A stretch of DNA of 64,000 nt from an uncultured Alphaproteobacteria bacterium (GTDB taxonomy: Bacteria; Pseudomonadota; Alphaproteobacteria; HIMB59; GCA-002718135): NCBI GenBank assembly GCA_902614085.1, contig CACMJS010000001.1, positions 1 through 64,000 on the forward strand. The letters run 5' to 3'. Each line of letters begins with the position of its first letter. Positions within the stretch are counted from its first letter, which is position 1. The notes below the pieces were generated by a model. That model searched no databases. It was not told the DNA's origin and saw only the letters and a list, made by a program, of their open reading frames with translations. A program made the translations under genes and the position numbers. Below, piece after piece: positions 8,827 through 16,941 of the stretch.

Positions 8827-9387
8827 ATGTTTTTAATTTGTGGACTTGGGAACCCAGGTGTAAATTACAAAAACACCAGACATAATGTAGGTTTCCATTT
8901 GGCAGATAATATAATCTCAGATTTTAATTTGAATAAAATCAAAGAAGATAAAATAAAAGAATTATATTCAGGTGTAATTAATAATCAAAAAATCTTTGTG
9001 TTAAAACCTCTTACATTCATGAATTTATCTGGAAAAGCTGTTTCAGAAATTGTAAATTTTTATAAAATAAAATTAGACCATACTTTTGTTATACATGATG
9101 ACCTTGATTTAGAATTATCGAAAGTAAAAATAAAACAAGGTGGTGGAAACGGAGGTCATAATGGATTGGAAAGTATTGACCAATTTATAGGGGAAAATTA
9201 TTTTAGAATACGTATTGGAATTGATCATCCTGGACATAAAGATTTAGTTTCAAGTTATGTTTTAAATAAATTTTTAAAATCAGAACAAGAAACAATAAAT
9301 AATAAAATAGATAAAATAGTAAAAAATATAGAATTAATATTTTCAGATATCCCTCTATTTTTAACAAAAATAAGTGAGCAAAATTAA
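8827..9387 (+). CDS. pth: Peptidyl-tRNA hydrolase
   Basis: Releases tRNA from stalled peptidyl-tRNA. Visible: CGLGNPGVNYKNTRHNVGF with the catalytic His (about residue 20), PLTFMNLSG near 60, VIHDDLDL near 92, and GGNGGHNGLESI near 108, all Pth landmarks. At 186 aa it has usual size. It is preceded by rplY and followed after two bases by ychF; rplY-pth-ychF is a widely conserved order. Confidence 0.97.
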   Translation: MFLICGLGNPGVNYKNTRHNVGFHLADNIISDFNLNKIKEDKIKELYSGVINNQKIFVLKPLTFMNLSGKAVSEIVNFYKIKLDHTFVIHDDLDLELSKVKIKQGGGNGGHNGLESIDQFIGENYFRIRIGIDHPGHKDLVSSYVLNKFLKSEQETINNKIDKIVKNIELIFSDIPLFLTKISEQN

Positions 9388-9389
9388 AT

Positions 9390-10490
9390 ATGGGATTTAA
9401 GTGCGGGATAGTTGGATTACCAAATGTTGGTAAATCTACTTTATTTAATGCTCTTACCCAATCAAATAAAGCAGAGGCTGCAAATTATCCATTTGCAACT
9501 ATAGAACCAAATATAGGAAGAGTTGCAGTACCTGATGATAGATTAGATAAACTTGCAATCATCGGAAAAAGTGAAAAAATAATTCCTTCTTTTATGGATT
9601 TTGTTGATATTGCAGGATTAGTAAAAGGAGCCTCAAAAGGAGAAGGTTTAGGAAATAAATTTTTAGGGCATGTAAGAGAAGTTGATGCAATAGCTCATGT
9701 TGTTAGATGTTTTGAAGATCCTAATATTACTCATGTATCATCAAAAATTAATCCATTAGATGATATTGAAACAATAAATTTAGAATTACAATTGGCTGAT
9801 CTTGAAAGCTTAAATAATAAAAAAACTAGTTTAGAAAAAAAATTAAAAGCAAACGACAAAGAAGCTAAACATCAATTTGAGATAATAAATAAAATCTTAC
9901 AAATGCTAGATGCCAATAGCATATTAAAAATTGATGAGTTTGCTAGTAATGAAATTGACTTTGTAAATAGTCTAAACTTAATTAGTCTAAAGCCAACTAT
10001 GTACATATGTAATGTAGATGAAGAATCAATTCATACTGGAAACGAATTATCAAAAAAAGTCATCGAGTTTGCCAAAAAAAATAATCATTTTGTAGTATTG
10101 ATCTCTGCATCAATAGAAGCACAAATAGCGGAATTAGATAATGAAGAAGAAAAACTTGAATTTCTTAAAGAACTTAATTTAGATCAAACAACATTGAATA
10201 AGGTAATAAAATCAGGATATGAACTTTTAGGTTTAATTAACTATTTTACATGTGGTCCAAAAGAAACAAGATCATGGACAATTAAAAGAGAAACACTTGC
10301 ACCACAAGCTGCAGGAAAAATTCACACTGATTTTGAAAAAGGTTTTATTAGGGCAGAGACTGTCTCTTATGACGACTATATTGAAAATAATGGCGATGCT
10401 GGAAGTAGAGATTCAGGAAAATTAAGACAAGAAGGTAAGGATTATATCGTCAAAGATGGTGATGTAATGAATTTTTTATTTAATGTCTAA
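9390..10490 (+). CDS. ychF: Redox-regulated ATPase YchF (OLA1 family)
   Basis: Translation-associated P-loop ATPase of the Obg-related YchF family that binds ribosomes. The G1 motif GLPNVGKST (residues 9-17), G2/G3 NYPFATIEPN and FVDIAGLVKGASKGEGLGN, and the unusual G4 region are present, followed by a coiled-coil insert and the C-terminal TGS domain (LINYFTCGPKETRSW, then HTDFEKGFIRAE). Length is 366 aa. Its stop overlaps the convergent petC stop by four bases. Confidence 0.97.
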   Translation: MGFKCGIVGLPNVGKSTLFNALTQSNKAEAANYPFATIEPNIGRVAVPDDRLDKLAIIGKSEKIIPSFMDFVDIAGLVKGASKGEGLGNKFLGHVREVDAIAHVVRCFEDPNITHVSSKINPLDDIETINLELQLADLESLNNKKTSLEKKLKANDKEAKHQFEIINKILQMLDANSILKIDEFASNEIDFVNSLNLISLKPTMYICNVDEESIHTGNELSKKVIEFAKKNNHFVVLISASIEAQIAELDNEEEKLEFLKELNLDQTTLNKVIKSGYELLGLINYFTCGPKETRSWTIKRETLAPQAAGKIHTDFEKGFIRAETVSYDDYIENNGDAGSRDSGKLRQEGKDYIVKDGDVMNFLFNV

Positions 10491-11236
10491 GTAATATCTC
10501 GCCAAAGTCTATTTTTTGCTAAGTACACAATAGTTCCTAGAATAATAAAAAATAATATTACTTTGATTCCTAAATTTTTTCTTTCTTCCATTTCTGGTTC
10601 AGCTGCCCAATGAAGAAAATGAGTTACGTCAGCTGATAACTGTTGTGCGTTGTTATCTGTTCCATCATCATAGTCTACACTTCCATCTGCAATAGGCGCT
10701 GGCATAGCTATTTGATTTCCAGCCATCCATTTGTTATAATACATTCCATTTCCAACTTCCATCCCTTTTGGAGGCTCAACATAACCTAAAAGAAGGTTGT
10801 AAATATAATCAACTCCATATTTTCTAGCTTTCGTAATTACACTTAAGTCTGGAGGATATGCTCCATTATTGTTTGCTCTTGCTTCATTATCATTGGCGTA
10901 TGGATTAACAAATCTGTCTGCTGGTCTAGCTGGTCTTTCAAACATTTCGCCGTCATCGTTTGGACCGTCTAAAACAGTATATTCAGAAGCAATTACTTTT
11001 ACTTGAGCCTCAGAAAAACCAACATCAATAAGATCTCTGTAATATAGCAGTTTCATTGAATGACATCCTGCACATACTTCTCTATAAACTTTATAGCCCC
11101 TTTGAATTGCAGCTCTATCAAAAGTTCCTGTCACTCCTTGAAATGACCATTCATGTTTAGGCATTTTCTCACTACTCATCTCAGCTGCAAATATATTTGA
11201 AGAGAAAAATAAAAAAATAATGAATAATAAACGCAT
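10487..11236 (-). CDS. petC: Cytochrome c1 of the bc1 complex
   Basis: Haem c subunit of ubiquinol:cytochrome c oxidoreductase. It has an N-terminal signal peptide (cleavage likely near residue 18), the haem-binding CAGCH at residues 55-59, a Met-ligand region AMPAPIADG, PPDLSVITKARK, and one C-terminal membrane anchor (about 225-243) ending on the cytoplasmic side. At 249 aa it is typical of the short alphaproteobacterial form without the split cytochrome b fusion. It overlaps petB by one base (TAATG), giving the order petA-petB-petC. Confidence 0.97.
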   Translation of the reverse strand: MRLLFIIFLFFSSNIFAAEMSSEKMPKHEWSFQGVTGTFDRAAIQRGYKVYREVCAGCHSMKLLYYRDLIDVGFSEAQVKVIASEYTVLDGPNDDGEMFERPARPADRFVNPYANDNEARANNNGAYPPDLSVITKARKYGVDYIYNLLLGYVEPPKGMEVGNGMYYNKWMAGNQIAMPAPIADGSVDYDDGTDNNAQQLSADVTHFLHWAAEPEMEERKNLGIKVILFFIILGTIVYLAKNRLWRDIT

Positions 11237-12528
11237 TATAGATTGGTATCTTTTTGCATTGCTGGTGAAGGCATTCCTTTTTCTCCTCCTCCTATATTTG
11301 ATGCTATATTTTTGGCATAGACATCACTAATACTAAGAGGAAGTTTGTTTGGTTTTTCTATCCAACCAACAAATGGGGTAATGATAAAGAAGAAACCAAA
11401 ATAATAAAGTAAACCAACTCTTGCGATTAAAAGATATAAACCCTCAGCTGGAAGCATTCCAACATAACCTAATACAAAAAAGTTAACGAAAAAACCCATC
11501 ATAAACCATTTATATATTGGTCTATAATTACAGCTTCTAACTTTTGATCTATCAAGCCAAGGCAATACAAAGAGAATTACTATCGCCCCAAACATTAGCA
11601 GAACTCCTCCTAGTTTATCAGGTACTGCTCTTAAAATTGCATAAAAAGGCGCAAGATACCAGTTTGGAACAATATGAGCTGGAGTCACAAGTGGGTCTGC
11701 TGGTATATAATTATCAACCTCCGCCATAAGGTTTGGTCCGAAGAAAATTACTGCAGAAATCGCGACGCCAAATGCACACATTGCAATCGTATCTTTGATA
11801 AGCATGTATGGAAAAAAATTTACTGAGTCGTTTTTACTTTTAATATCAATTCCATCAGGATTGTTTGATCCATGAACGTGAACAGCAGCAACATGCAATC
11901 CAACAACACCAAAAATAACAAATGGTAAAACGTAATGAAGAGCAAAGAAACGATTTAAAGTAGCATTTCCAACATTGTAATCACCAAGAAGCCATGTTTT
12001 TAATCCTTCACCAATGATTGGAATAGCACTAAATAAATTAGTTATAACTGTTGCTCCCCAATAAGACATTTGTCCCCACGGTAAAGTGTAGCCAAGAAAA
12101 GAAGTTGCCATCATTAAAAGAAATATGAATACGCCTAAAATCCAATTTAGTTCTCTAGGATATTTATAAGAACCAAAATACATTGCCCTTACTATATGAA
12201 TGTAAACAATGATGAAGAAAAAGGCTGCACCGTTAGAATGAATATATCGCATTAACCAACCATAATTGACATCTCGCATTATCCTTTCAACGCTATCAAA
12301 CGCCATATCAGTGTGTGGTGTGTAATTCATTGCAAGAAAAATTCCGCTTACAATCATTGTAACAAGTGTAATTGTTGCTAATGCACCAAAGCTCCAAAAA
12401 TAATTACAATTCTTAGGCATTGGATAATCACCATATTCTTTTTTGAAATAAGAAATTATTGGTAAACGAAATTCAATCCAGTTTAGGACAGGATTTTTAA
12501 ATTGATGTACTTTTCTATTTTGATCCAT
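11236..12528 (-). CDS. petB: Cytochrome b of the bc1 complex
   Basis: Di-haem membrane subunit carrying the quinol-oxidising (Qo) and quinone-reducing (Qi) sites. Eight hydrophobic segments are visible. Paired haem-ligand His lie in YIHSNGAAFFF / IVYIHIVRAM and FALHYVLPF / GLHVAAVHVHG. LGYTLPWGQMSYWGATVITN covers the cd1 Qo region. The usual ef-loop PEWY motif reads P288-N289-W290-Y291, with Asn where the catalytic Glu normally stands (read directly on the minus strand at 11662-11664). Length 430 aa is normal for a full-length cytochrome b. Confidence 0.97.
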   Translation of the reverse strand: MDQNRKVHQFKNPVLNWIEFRLPIISYFKKEYGDYPMPKNCNYFWSFGALATITLVTMIVSGIFLAMNYTPHTDMAFDSVERIMRDVNYGWLMRYIHSNGAAFFFIIVYIHIVRAMYFGSYKYPRELNWILGVFIFLLMMATSFLGYTLPWGQMSYWGATVITNLFSAIPIIGEGLKTWLLGDYNVGNATLNRFFALHYVLPFVIFGVVGLHVAAVHVHGSNNPDGIDIKSKNDSVNFFPYMLIKDTIAMCAFGVAISAVIFFGPNLMAEVDNYIPADPLVTPAHIVPNWYLAPFYAILRAVPDKLGGVLLMFGAIVILFVLPWLDRSKVRSCNYRPIYKWFMMGFFVNFFVLGYVGMLPAEGLYLLIARVGLLYYFGFFFIITPFVGWIEKPNKLPLSISDVYAKNIASNIGGGEKGMPSPAMQKDTNL

Positions 12529-12530
12529 AA

Positions 12531-13058
12531 CTATCCAATCTTTATCGTAGTATCATTTAAAAAGGTATAGGGCGGAACGTCCAAGTTTTTAGGAGCTGGT
12601 CCCTTTCTAATTCTTCCAGATGTATCATAGTGAGAACCATGACATGGGCAATACCAACCATCGTACTCACCTTTCATGTCTGAAACTTTCTGACCAAGTG
12701 GAACACAACCTAAGTGTGTACACACTCCAACTAAAACTAACCATTCTTCTTTTTGTACTCGATCTGCATCATCTTGTGGGTCTCTTAAATCACCAGCCTG
12801 AACCATTTTTGCAGCTTCGATCTCATCTTTTGTTCTCTTCTTTATAAAAACTGGTTTTCCTCGCCATTTTATTGTTATACTTTGACCTTCTTCAATAGCA
12901 CTAATATCTACTTCGGTTGATCCTGCAGCTAATGTGTCTTCTGCTGGACTCATACTTTTTAGAAATGGCCATATAAATGCAGCTGTTCCTACAGCACCAA
13001 GCGTTACTGTGCTAAGTTGTAGGAAATCTCTTCTCTTATTATTGGGTTTTTTTGCCAT
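12531..13058 (-). CDS. petA: Rieske iron-sulfur subunit of the bc1 complex
   Basis: High-potential 2Fe-2S subunit. The N-terminus carries a twin-arginine motif (KRRDFLQ) followed by a hydrophobic segment, so Tat-dependent insertion with an uncleaved anchor is expected. Cluster ligands are in VCTHLGC and CPCHGSHYD with the disulfide Cys of each box. Length 175 aa is normal. It is first gene of petABC, two bases before petB; the roughly 95-base gap to divergent trmL must hold the promoter, but no clear consensus stands out there. Confidence 0.97.
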   Translation of the reverse strand: MAKKPNNKRRDFLQLSTVTLGAVGTAAFIWPFLKSMSPAEDTLAAGSTEVDISAIEEGQSITIKWRGKPVFIKKRTKDEIEAAKMVQAGDLRDPQDDADRVQKEEWLVLVGVCTHLGCVPLGQKVSDMKGEYDGWYCPCHGSHYDTSGRIRKGPAPKNLDVPPYTFLNDTTIKIG

Positions 13059-13153
13059 TTATTTTGAATTTCTTATATCTTAATTACTTAAAAAAATACT
13101 TTTTAAATATGTGCCAGCGTGACGCAAGTAATAAAATAATATAGTAAAAAAAC

Positions 13154-13600
13154 ATGAGAATTGCTCTTTTTGAACCAGACATACCACAAAATGCAGGAAA
13201 CATATTTAGACTAGGTGCCTGTCTTGGAATACCAGTGGATATAATTGAACCGGCTGGCTTTGTGATTGATGATAAAAGATTAAAAAGAGCATCAATGGAT
13301 TACTATGATTATCTAGAATTAAAAAAACATTTAAGTTGGGAAAAATTTTATGAGTGGTCACAAAATAATTCATATCGACTCATTCTTCTAACAACAAAAA
13401 GTAAAAAAAGTTATTTCGATTATAAATTTCAATCAAATGATATTATTTTATTTGGCAGAGAAAGTGCAGGAGCACCTGATTTTGTCCATAGCTCTGTCGA
13501 TGAAAGATTAACAATACCAATGATAAAAGGGCCTAGATCGATCAATCTTAGTAGTTCAGTTGCTATTGTAGCTGGTGAAATGTTACGTCAATTAACTTAA
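13154..13600 (+). CDS. trmL: tRNA (cytidine(34)-2'-O)-methyltransferase TrmL
   Basis: SPOUT-class methyltransferase that 2'-O-methylates the wobble base of tRNA-Leu. Visible: IALFEPDIPQNAGNIFRLGACLG at the start, ILFGRESAGAPDFVH near residue 100, and the knot region IPMIKGPRSINLSSSVAI near 120. Length 148 aa matches single-domain TrmL. Divergent from petA; the stop overlaps the convergent pirin stop by four bases. Confidence 0.93.
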   Translation: MRIALFEPDIPQNAGNIFRLGACLGIPVDIIEPAGFVIDDKRLKRASMDYYDYLELKKHLSWEKFYEWSQNNSYRLILLTTKSKKSYFDYKFQSNDIILFGRESAGAPDFVHSSVDERLTIPMIKGPRSINLSSSVAIVAGEMLRQLT

Positions 13601-14454
13601 GCTAAGCTTCCCATCTTTCCTTCTTGATAGTCCATCATTGCTTGCTTGATTTCTCCCTCAGAATTCGCCACAAAAGGACCATAACGTGCTACAGGTTCTT
13701 TAAGCGGCTTACCTGCTAAAACTAGGTAGGATCCCTTTTCTGATATCGATGTAAGTTGAATCTCATCACTTGACTGATCAAAGTAAATCATATCACCTTT
13801 ATTAGCAATTTTATCTTGCTCATTAAACTGTAACTGACCATCAATAATATAGATCATAAGATTTTGTTCTTTATCAACATTAAACTTTGTCATATCTGGT
13901 TTTGAAAATTGAATATCAAATATTGATACAGGTGAATATGTTTGAACTTTGGATTTGGTTCCATTTATTTCACCCACAAGAACTTTAATTTCTATATTTG
14001 CATTTTCAGATACTGTTGGAATAGTATTTCTTTTAATATGTTGGTACCAAGGTTTCACTTTTTTATTTTTTTGTGGAAGGTTAACCCAGATTTGTAAACC
14101 TTGCATGATACCGCCACTCTTCTTGAATTTTTCTGTTACTAATTCAGAGTGAATTAAACCTGAACCAGTTGTCATCCATTGTACATCACCAGTTTCAATT
14201 TCTGCTTGTCCGCCAAATGAGTCTCTGTGTTCTACTTCACCACCAAGCATGTAAGTAATTGCCTCAAATCCACAATGAGGATGCGCAGGTACGCCAGTTG
14301 CTCCTCCTGGCTCATAATTAATTGGGCCGAAATGATCAAAAAGAAGGAATGGATCATTTTCTCTCATACCAGGGACAGGGAAAGCTCTCGTTACAGGTAT
14401 CCCATCACCCTCGAAAGTCTTCATACATTGTTTAATTTCTAATGCTTTTCTCAT
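13597..14454 (-). CDS. Pirin family protein (YhaK/YhhW type)
   Basis: 285-aa bicupin of the pirin family. The N-terminal cupin carries the metal-binding pattern PAHPHCGFEAITYMLGGEVEHRDS (His, His, His and Glu ligands in the usual spacing) and GDVQWMTTGSGLIHSE; the C-terminal cupin ends with ARYGPFVANSEGEIKQAM. Bacterial pirins have been linked to quercetin oxidation and redox sensing, but no role can be assigned here. It starts divergently from the Cys-rich peptide gene at 14493 and is next to the zinc island without obvious operon membership. Confidence 0.92.
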   Translation of the reverse strand: MRKALEIKQCMKTFEGDGIPVTRAFPVPGMRENDPFLLFDHFGPINYEPGGATGVPAHPHCGFEAITYMLGGEVEHRDSFGGQAEIETGDVQWMTTGSGLIHSELVTEKFKKSGGIMQGLQIWVNLPQKNKKVKPWYQHIKRNTIPTVSENANIEIKVLVGEINGTKSKVQTYSPVSIFDIQFSKPDMTKFNVDKEQNLMIYIIDGQLQFNEQDKIANKGDMIYFDQSSDEIQLTSISEKGSYLVLAGKPLKEPVARYGPFVANSEGEIKQAMMDYQEGKMGSLA

Positions 14455-14492
14455 TTGTATTTTAAATTATTATAAAATATATAGGTATGATT

Positions 14493-14576
14493 ATGAAAAA
14501 TCAAAATCCAAACCCACCAAAGTGTGGTTGCAGTTGTAGCTGTTGCTGTACTTGTGAAGGTGGAGATTGCTGTTAA
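14493..14576 (+). CDS. Cys-rich micropeptide (metallothionein-like)
   Basis: 27-codon open frame with nine cysteines, ending in CGCSCSCCCTCEGGDCC. An upstream in-frame ATG at 14487 would add two residues; 14493 is preferred because AGG lies seven bases upstream. The short N-terminus is Asn/Pro/Lys. The alternating C-x-C and C-C spacing is what metallothioneins use to bind Zn(II) or Cu(I), and the gene lies at the edge of a zinc-uptake island, so metal binding is a reasonable inference. It is not a recognised family to me. An A/T-only inverted repeat (14578-14585 / 14594-14601) follows the stop. A chance frame cannot be excluded. Confidence 0.5.
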   Translation: MKNQNPNPPKCGCSCSCCCTCEGGDCC

Positions 14577-14599
14577 TAAATTATTTTAAATTTAATAAT

Positions 14600-14854
14600 T
14601 TAATGAGTGTGATTTGTTAGATTATTAATATCTGACTCCTCTATTTCTTCTATTGATTTTGCAACTCGCCAATTTTTCATTGATCTGTCTTCATTTCTTG
14701 CAGTAATTACAGTTTCAATTGGTGGACAATCAGGTTCATGACAACTGAGCTCAGCAATACTTATTATAGTATTTTCTGGTAATTTATATTTCTTGGAAAT
14801 TAAATGTTTAAGATTTCTTATTTTTTCAACATTTTGAGTTTTACGATTAAACAT
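14600..14854 (-). CDS. Small conserved protein with CHEPDCPPIET motif, zinc island
   Basis: 84-aa cytosolic protein with no named function that I can assign. A basic N-terminal helix (about residues 8-22) leads into a central motif LSCHEPDCPPIETVI with C38, H39 and C43, then a short beta/alpha end and a final HTH tail with two His. The C-H-x3-C arrangement suggests a metal or redox role. It is the last gene of the znuA-COG0523-WD40 transcript, ten bases after the WD40 stop. From memory, similar short proteins occur beside COG0523 GTPases in alphaproteobacteria; that association was not searched. Confidence 0.75.
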   Translation of the reverse strand: MFNRKTQNVEKIRNLKHLISKKYKLPENTIISIAELSCHEPDCPPIETVITARNEDRSMKNWRVAKSIEEIEESDINNLTNHTH

Positions 14855-14864
14855 ATTTTCTCCT

Positions 14865-15902
14865 TTAATTGTCTGCCCATAAAGATGATAAAAGAATAGA
14901 ACCTTTCATATCGCCAATTAATATTTGTGAGTTATCACTAGATATAGCTATTGTTGAAACTTCTGAACCTGTTGAACTTCTAATCATAATTGGTTTTTTG
15001 CTTTCATCAATTTCTGCTAATAAAACTGACCCATCTGTAAAACCGGTGAAAACAGCTTTTTCTCCATTAAGTGCTTTAACAAATGTTGCAAGTTCTTTAC
15101 CACCATTTGCAACAACAATTGGCTTTCTCCCCATTGGTCCTTCTTTACCATCAAATGGCCAGCAAACTGCATCACTGGATCCAGATGTTACCAAATACGG
15201 TGTATCACCAACCCAAGTAAAACTTTTAATTTTTGATGGATAACCTCTCATTGCTAAATCCGCTTTGTCATTTATGCGCCAACCATGAATTTGATTTTCT
15301 TGCATTGCAGTTACAATATATTTTGTATCTGGGCTAAACGTTACAGTTCCATGCGATCCTTTCCAGGTAAAATTTGATGCTGTCCATTTATTATTATTAA
15401 GTTTCCACACTGTTACTCCACCGTATCTTGAGACCGCAAGACGCTTACCTTTATTATCAAATGCTAATCCAGCAACAGTACTTTGATGCTCTAAAGTTTG
15501 AGGTTTATCTTTGTTTTTTGTCCAAATATAAACAGTCTTTCCTGATGAACAAACTTTAGTATCTTTGTGAGAAGCTACACAGTCAACCCACTTTGAACCA
15601 AAATTAAAAATTTCATCAATATTTCCATCAGATGATATTTTTAGAAAACGTCCATCGTCTCCTCCCGTTAACACATGATCTTCATAATTTGTCATACTCA
15701 ACACTACACCCTTATGTGCTTTAACAATTTTAGGATCAGATCCAGATTGAAAAAATCTTACGGTGCCGTCTCCAAATCCTACCGCTATTTGATCACGAAT
15801 TGTAACCGCTTCTGTAGCTGGAGCTCCAATATTAAAAATTGAACCTCTTCTTTCAAGTTCAGTTTTATTTGATTCTTGAAGTTTTTCTAAATCAGCGTTC
15901 AT
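14865..15902 (-). CDS. WD40 repeat protein of the zinc island
   Basis: 345-aa protein made of WD40-like blades: HKGVVLSMTNYEDHVLTGGDDGRFLKI, HQSTVAGLAFDNKGKRLAVSRYGGVTVW, SHGTVTFSPDTKYIVTAMQENQIHGW and a final blade with STIAISSDNSQILIGDMKGSILL. Blade count fits a six- or seven-bladed propeller. No signal peptide or membrane segment is visible, so it should be cytosolic and probably acts as a protein-binding platform. It overlaps the COG0523 GTPase gene by four bases, so the two are co-translated; a functional partnership with the zinc chaperone is inferred. Confidence 0.88.
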   Translation of the reverse strand: MNADLEKLQESNKTELERRGSIFNIGAPATEAVTIRDQIAVGFGDGTVRFFQSGSDPKIVKAHKGVVLSMTNYEDHVLTGGDDGRFLKISSDGNIDEIFNFGSKWVDCVASHKDTKVCSSGKTVYIWTKNKDKPQTLEHQSTVAGLAFDNKGKRLAVSRYGGVTVWKLNNNKWTASNFTWKGSHGTVTFSPDTKYIVTAMQENQIHGWRINDKADLAMRGYPSKIKSFTWVGDTPYLVTSGSSDAVCWPFDGKEGPMGRKPIVVANGGKELATFVKALNGEKAVFTGFTDGSVLLAEIDESKKPIMIRSSTGSEVSTIAISSDNSQILIGDMKGSILLSSLWADN

Positions 15903-16870
15903 GCTGATTTACAATTTTCAAAGCCTTCCTTAAGATTCATATTATCAAGATCACGACCAATAAATACTACTCGAGAACTTCTATCTTTTCCTTTAGGCCA
16001 AGGTCCCATTGGTGAAGCATCCATAAGCATATGCACTCCTTGAAATACATATCGCTCTTCTTCACCTTTAAAGTTCAAAATGCCTTTTGATCGAAGAATA
16101 TCCTGGCCCTTAGTCCTAAGTAAATTTCCAAACCAATCTTGAAACTTATCCATATCTAATGGTGTATCAGATACAAAGGATAGACTAGTAACATCATCAT
16201 CATGTTCATGATCATGATCTGATTCAAGAAAGTCAGGTTCAATATCTAATACTCTATCTAGACTAAATGCATTTAAGCCTACGATTTCATCAAGAGGTGC
16301 ATCACAACGTGTTGTTTTAATAATCTTTGCAAAAGGATTTATTTTTCTAATACGATCATTAACTTTCACAATGTCATTATCTTCAACAAGTTCAACTTTA
16401 TTTAACAAAATTACATCAGCAAAAGCAATTTGCTCTTCTGCTTCATGATGATCTACTAGTTGAGAACTTAGATGAACAGCATCAGCAACTGTAACAATTG
16501 CATCTAATTTTGTTCTATCAGCAACGTCTTGATCAACAAAAAATGTCTGAGCAACTGGGGCTGGATCAGCTAAACCAGTTGTTTCAACTATAATTGCATC
16601 TAGTTTGTCAGCACGTTTCATTAAACCACTAAGAATTCTAATTAAATCACCTCTAACAGTGCAACAAATGCAACCGTTATTCATTTCAAATACTTCTTCA
16701 TCAGCATCAACAACAAGGTCATTATCAATTCCCTGCTCACCAAATTCATTAACAATGACAGCGTATTTACGTCCATGCTGTTCAGTTAAAATTCGATTTA
16801 AAAGTGTTGTTTTTCCAGCTCCAAGAAAACCTGTTAAAATCGTAACTGGAACCTGAGAAGTATTTTCCAT
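15899..16870 (-). CDS. COG0523/CobW-family GTPase, putative zinc metallochaperone
   Basis: 323-aa G3E-family GTPase. Walker A is GFLGAGKT (14-21), the metal-binding CxCC is C67-I-C-C70 in NNGCICC, Walker B lies in IIVETTGLADP, and the base-specificity motif is LLNKVELV. A His/Asp-rich loop ESDHDHEHDDD (about residue 218) precedes the CobW C-terminal domain. Zur-linked members such as ZigA, ZagA and YeiR deliver zinc to client enzymes during starvation. Location 71 bases behind znuA and near a Zur-type operator supports the zinc subgroup over cobalamin or nitrile hydratase subgroups. Confidence 0.93.
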   Translation of the reverse strand: MENTSQVPVTILTGFLGAGKTTLLNRILTEQHGRKYAVIVNEFGEQGIDNDLVVDADEEVFEMNNGCICCTVRGDLIRILSGLMKRADKLDAIIVETTGLADPAPVAQTFFVDQDVADRTKLDAIVTVADAVHLSSQLVDHHEAEEQIAFADVILLNKVELVEDNDIVKVNDRIRKINPFAKIIKTTRCDAPLDEIVGLNAFSLDRVLDIEPDFLESDHDHEHDDDVTSLSFVSDTPLDMDKFQDWFGNLLRTKGQDILRSKGILNFKGEEERYVFQGVHMLMDASPMGPWPKGKDRSSRVVFIGRDLDNMNLKEGFENCKSA

Positions 16871-16894
16871 ATCAATTTCCTTATAATTAGTTCT

Positions 16895-16927
16895 ATAAAT
16901 TCCACCTTAATACAAGGTGGAATTTAT
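16895..16927 (-). terminator. Hairpin between znuA and the COG0523 gene
   Basis: Perfect 14-bp inverted repeat (16895-16908 with 16914-16927) around a 5-base loop, with a CCACC/GGTGG core. It stands out in this AT-rich sequence. On the minus strand it lies just after the znuA stop and before the COG0523 start. No long T run follows, so it may be a partial terminator or an mRNA-stabilising hairpin that sets a higher znuA level than the downstream genes. Confidence 0.65.
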
Positions 16928-16941
16928 TTAAATATTAAAAA

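Noticed and set aside
14455-14486. Possible second Zur site upstream of the Cys-rich peptide
   Set aside because: Only AT-rich partial similarity; the symmetric ATGTTAT/ATAACAT core is absent.
16880-16900. Second Zur-type operator before the COG0523 gene (TTATA and TATAA half sites)
   Set aside because: Half sites are eight bases apart and lack the ATGTT/AACAT core; the gene is more simply read from the znuA promoter.
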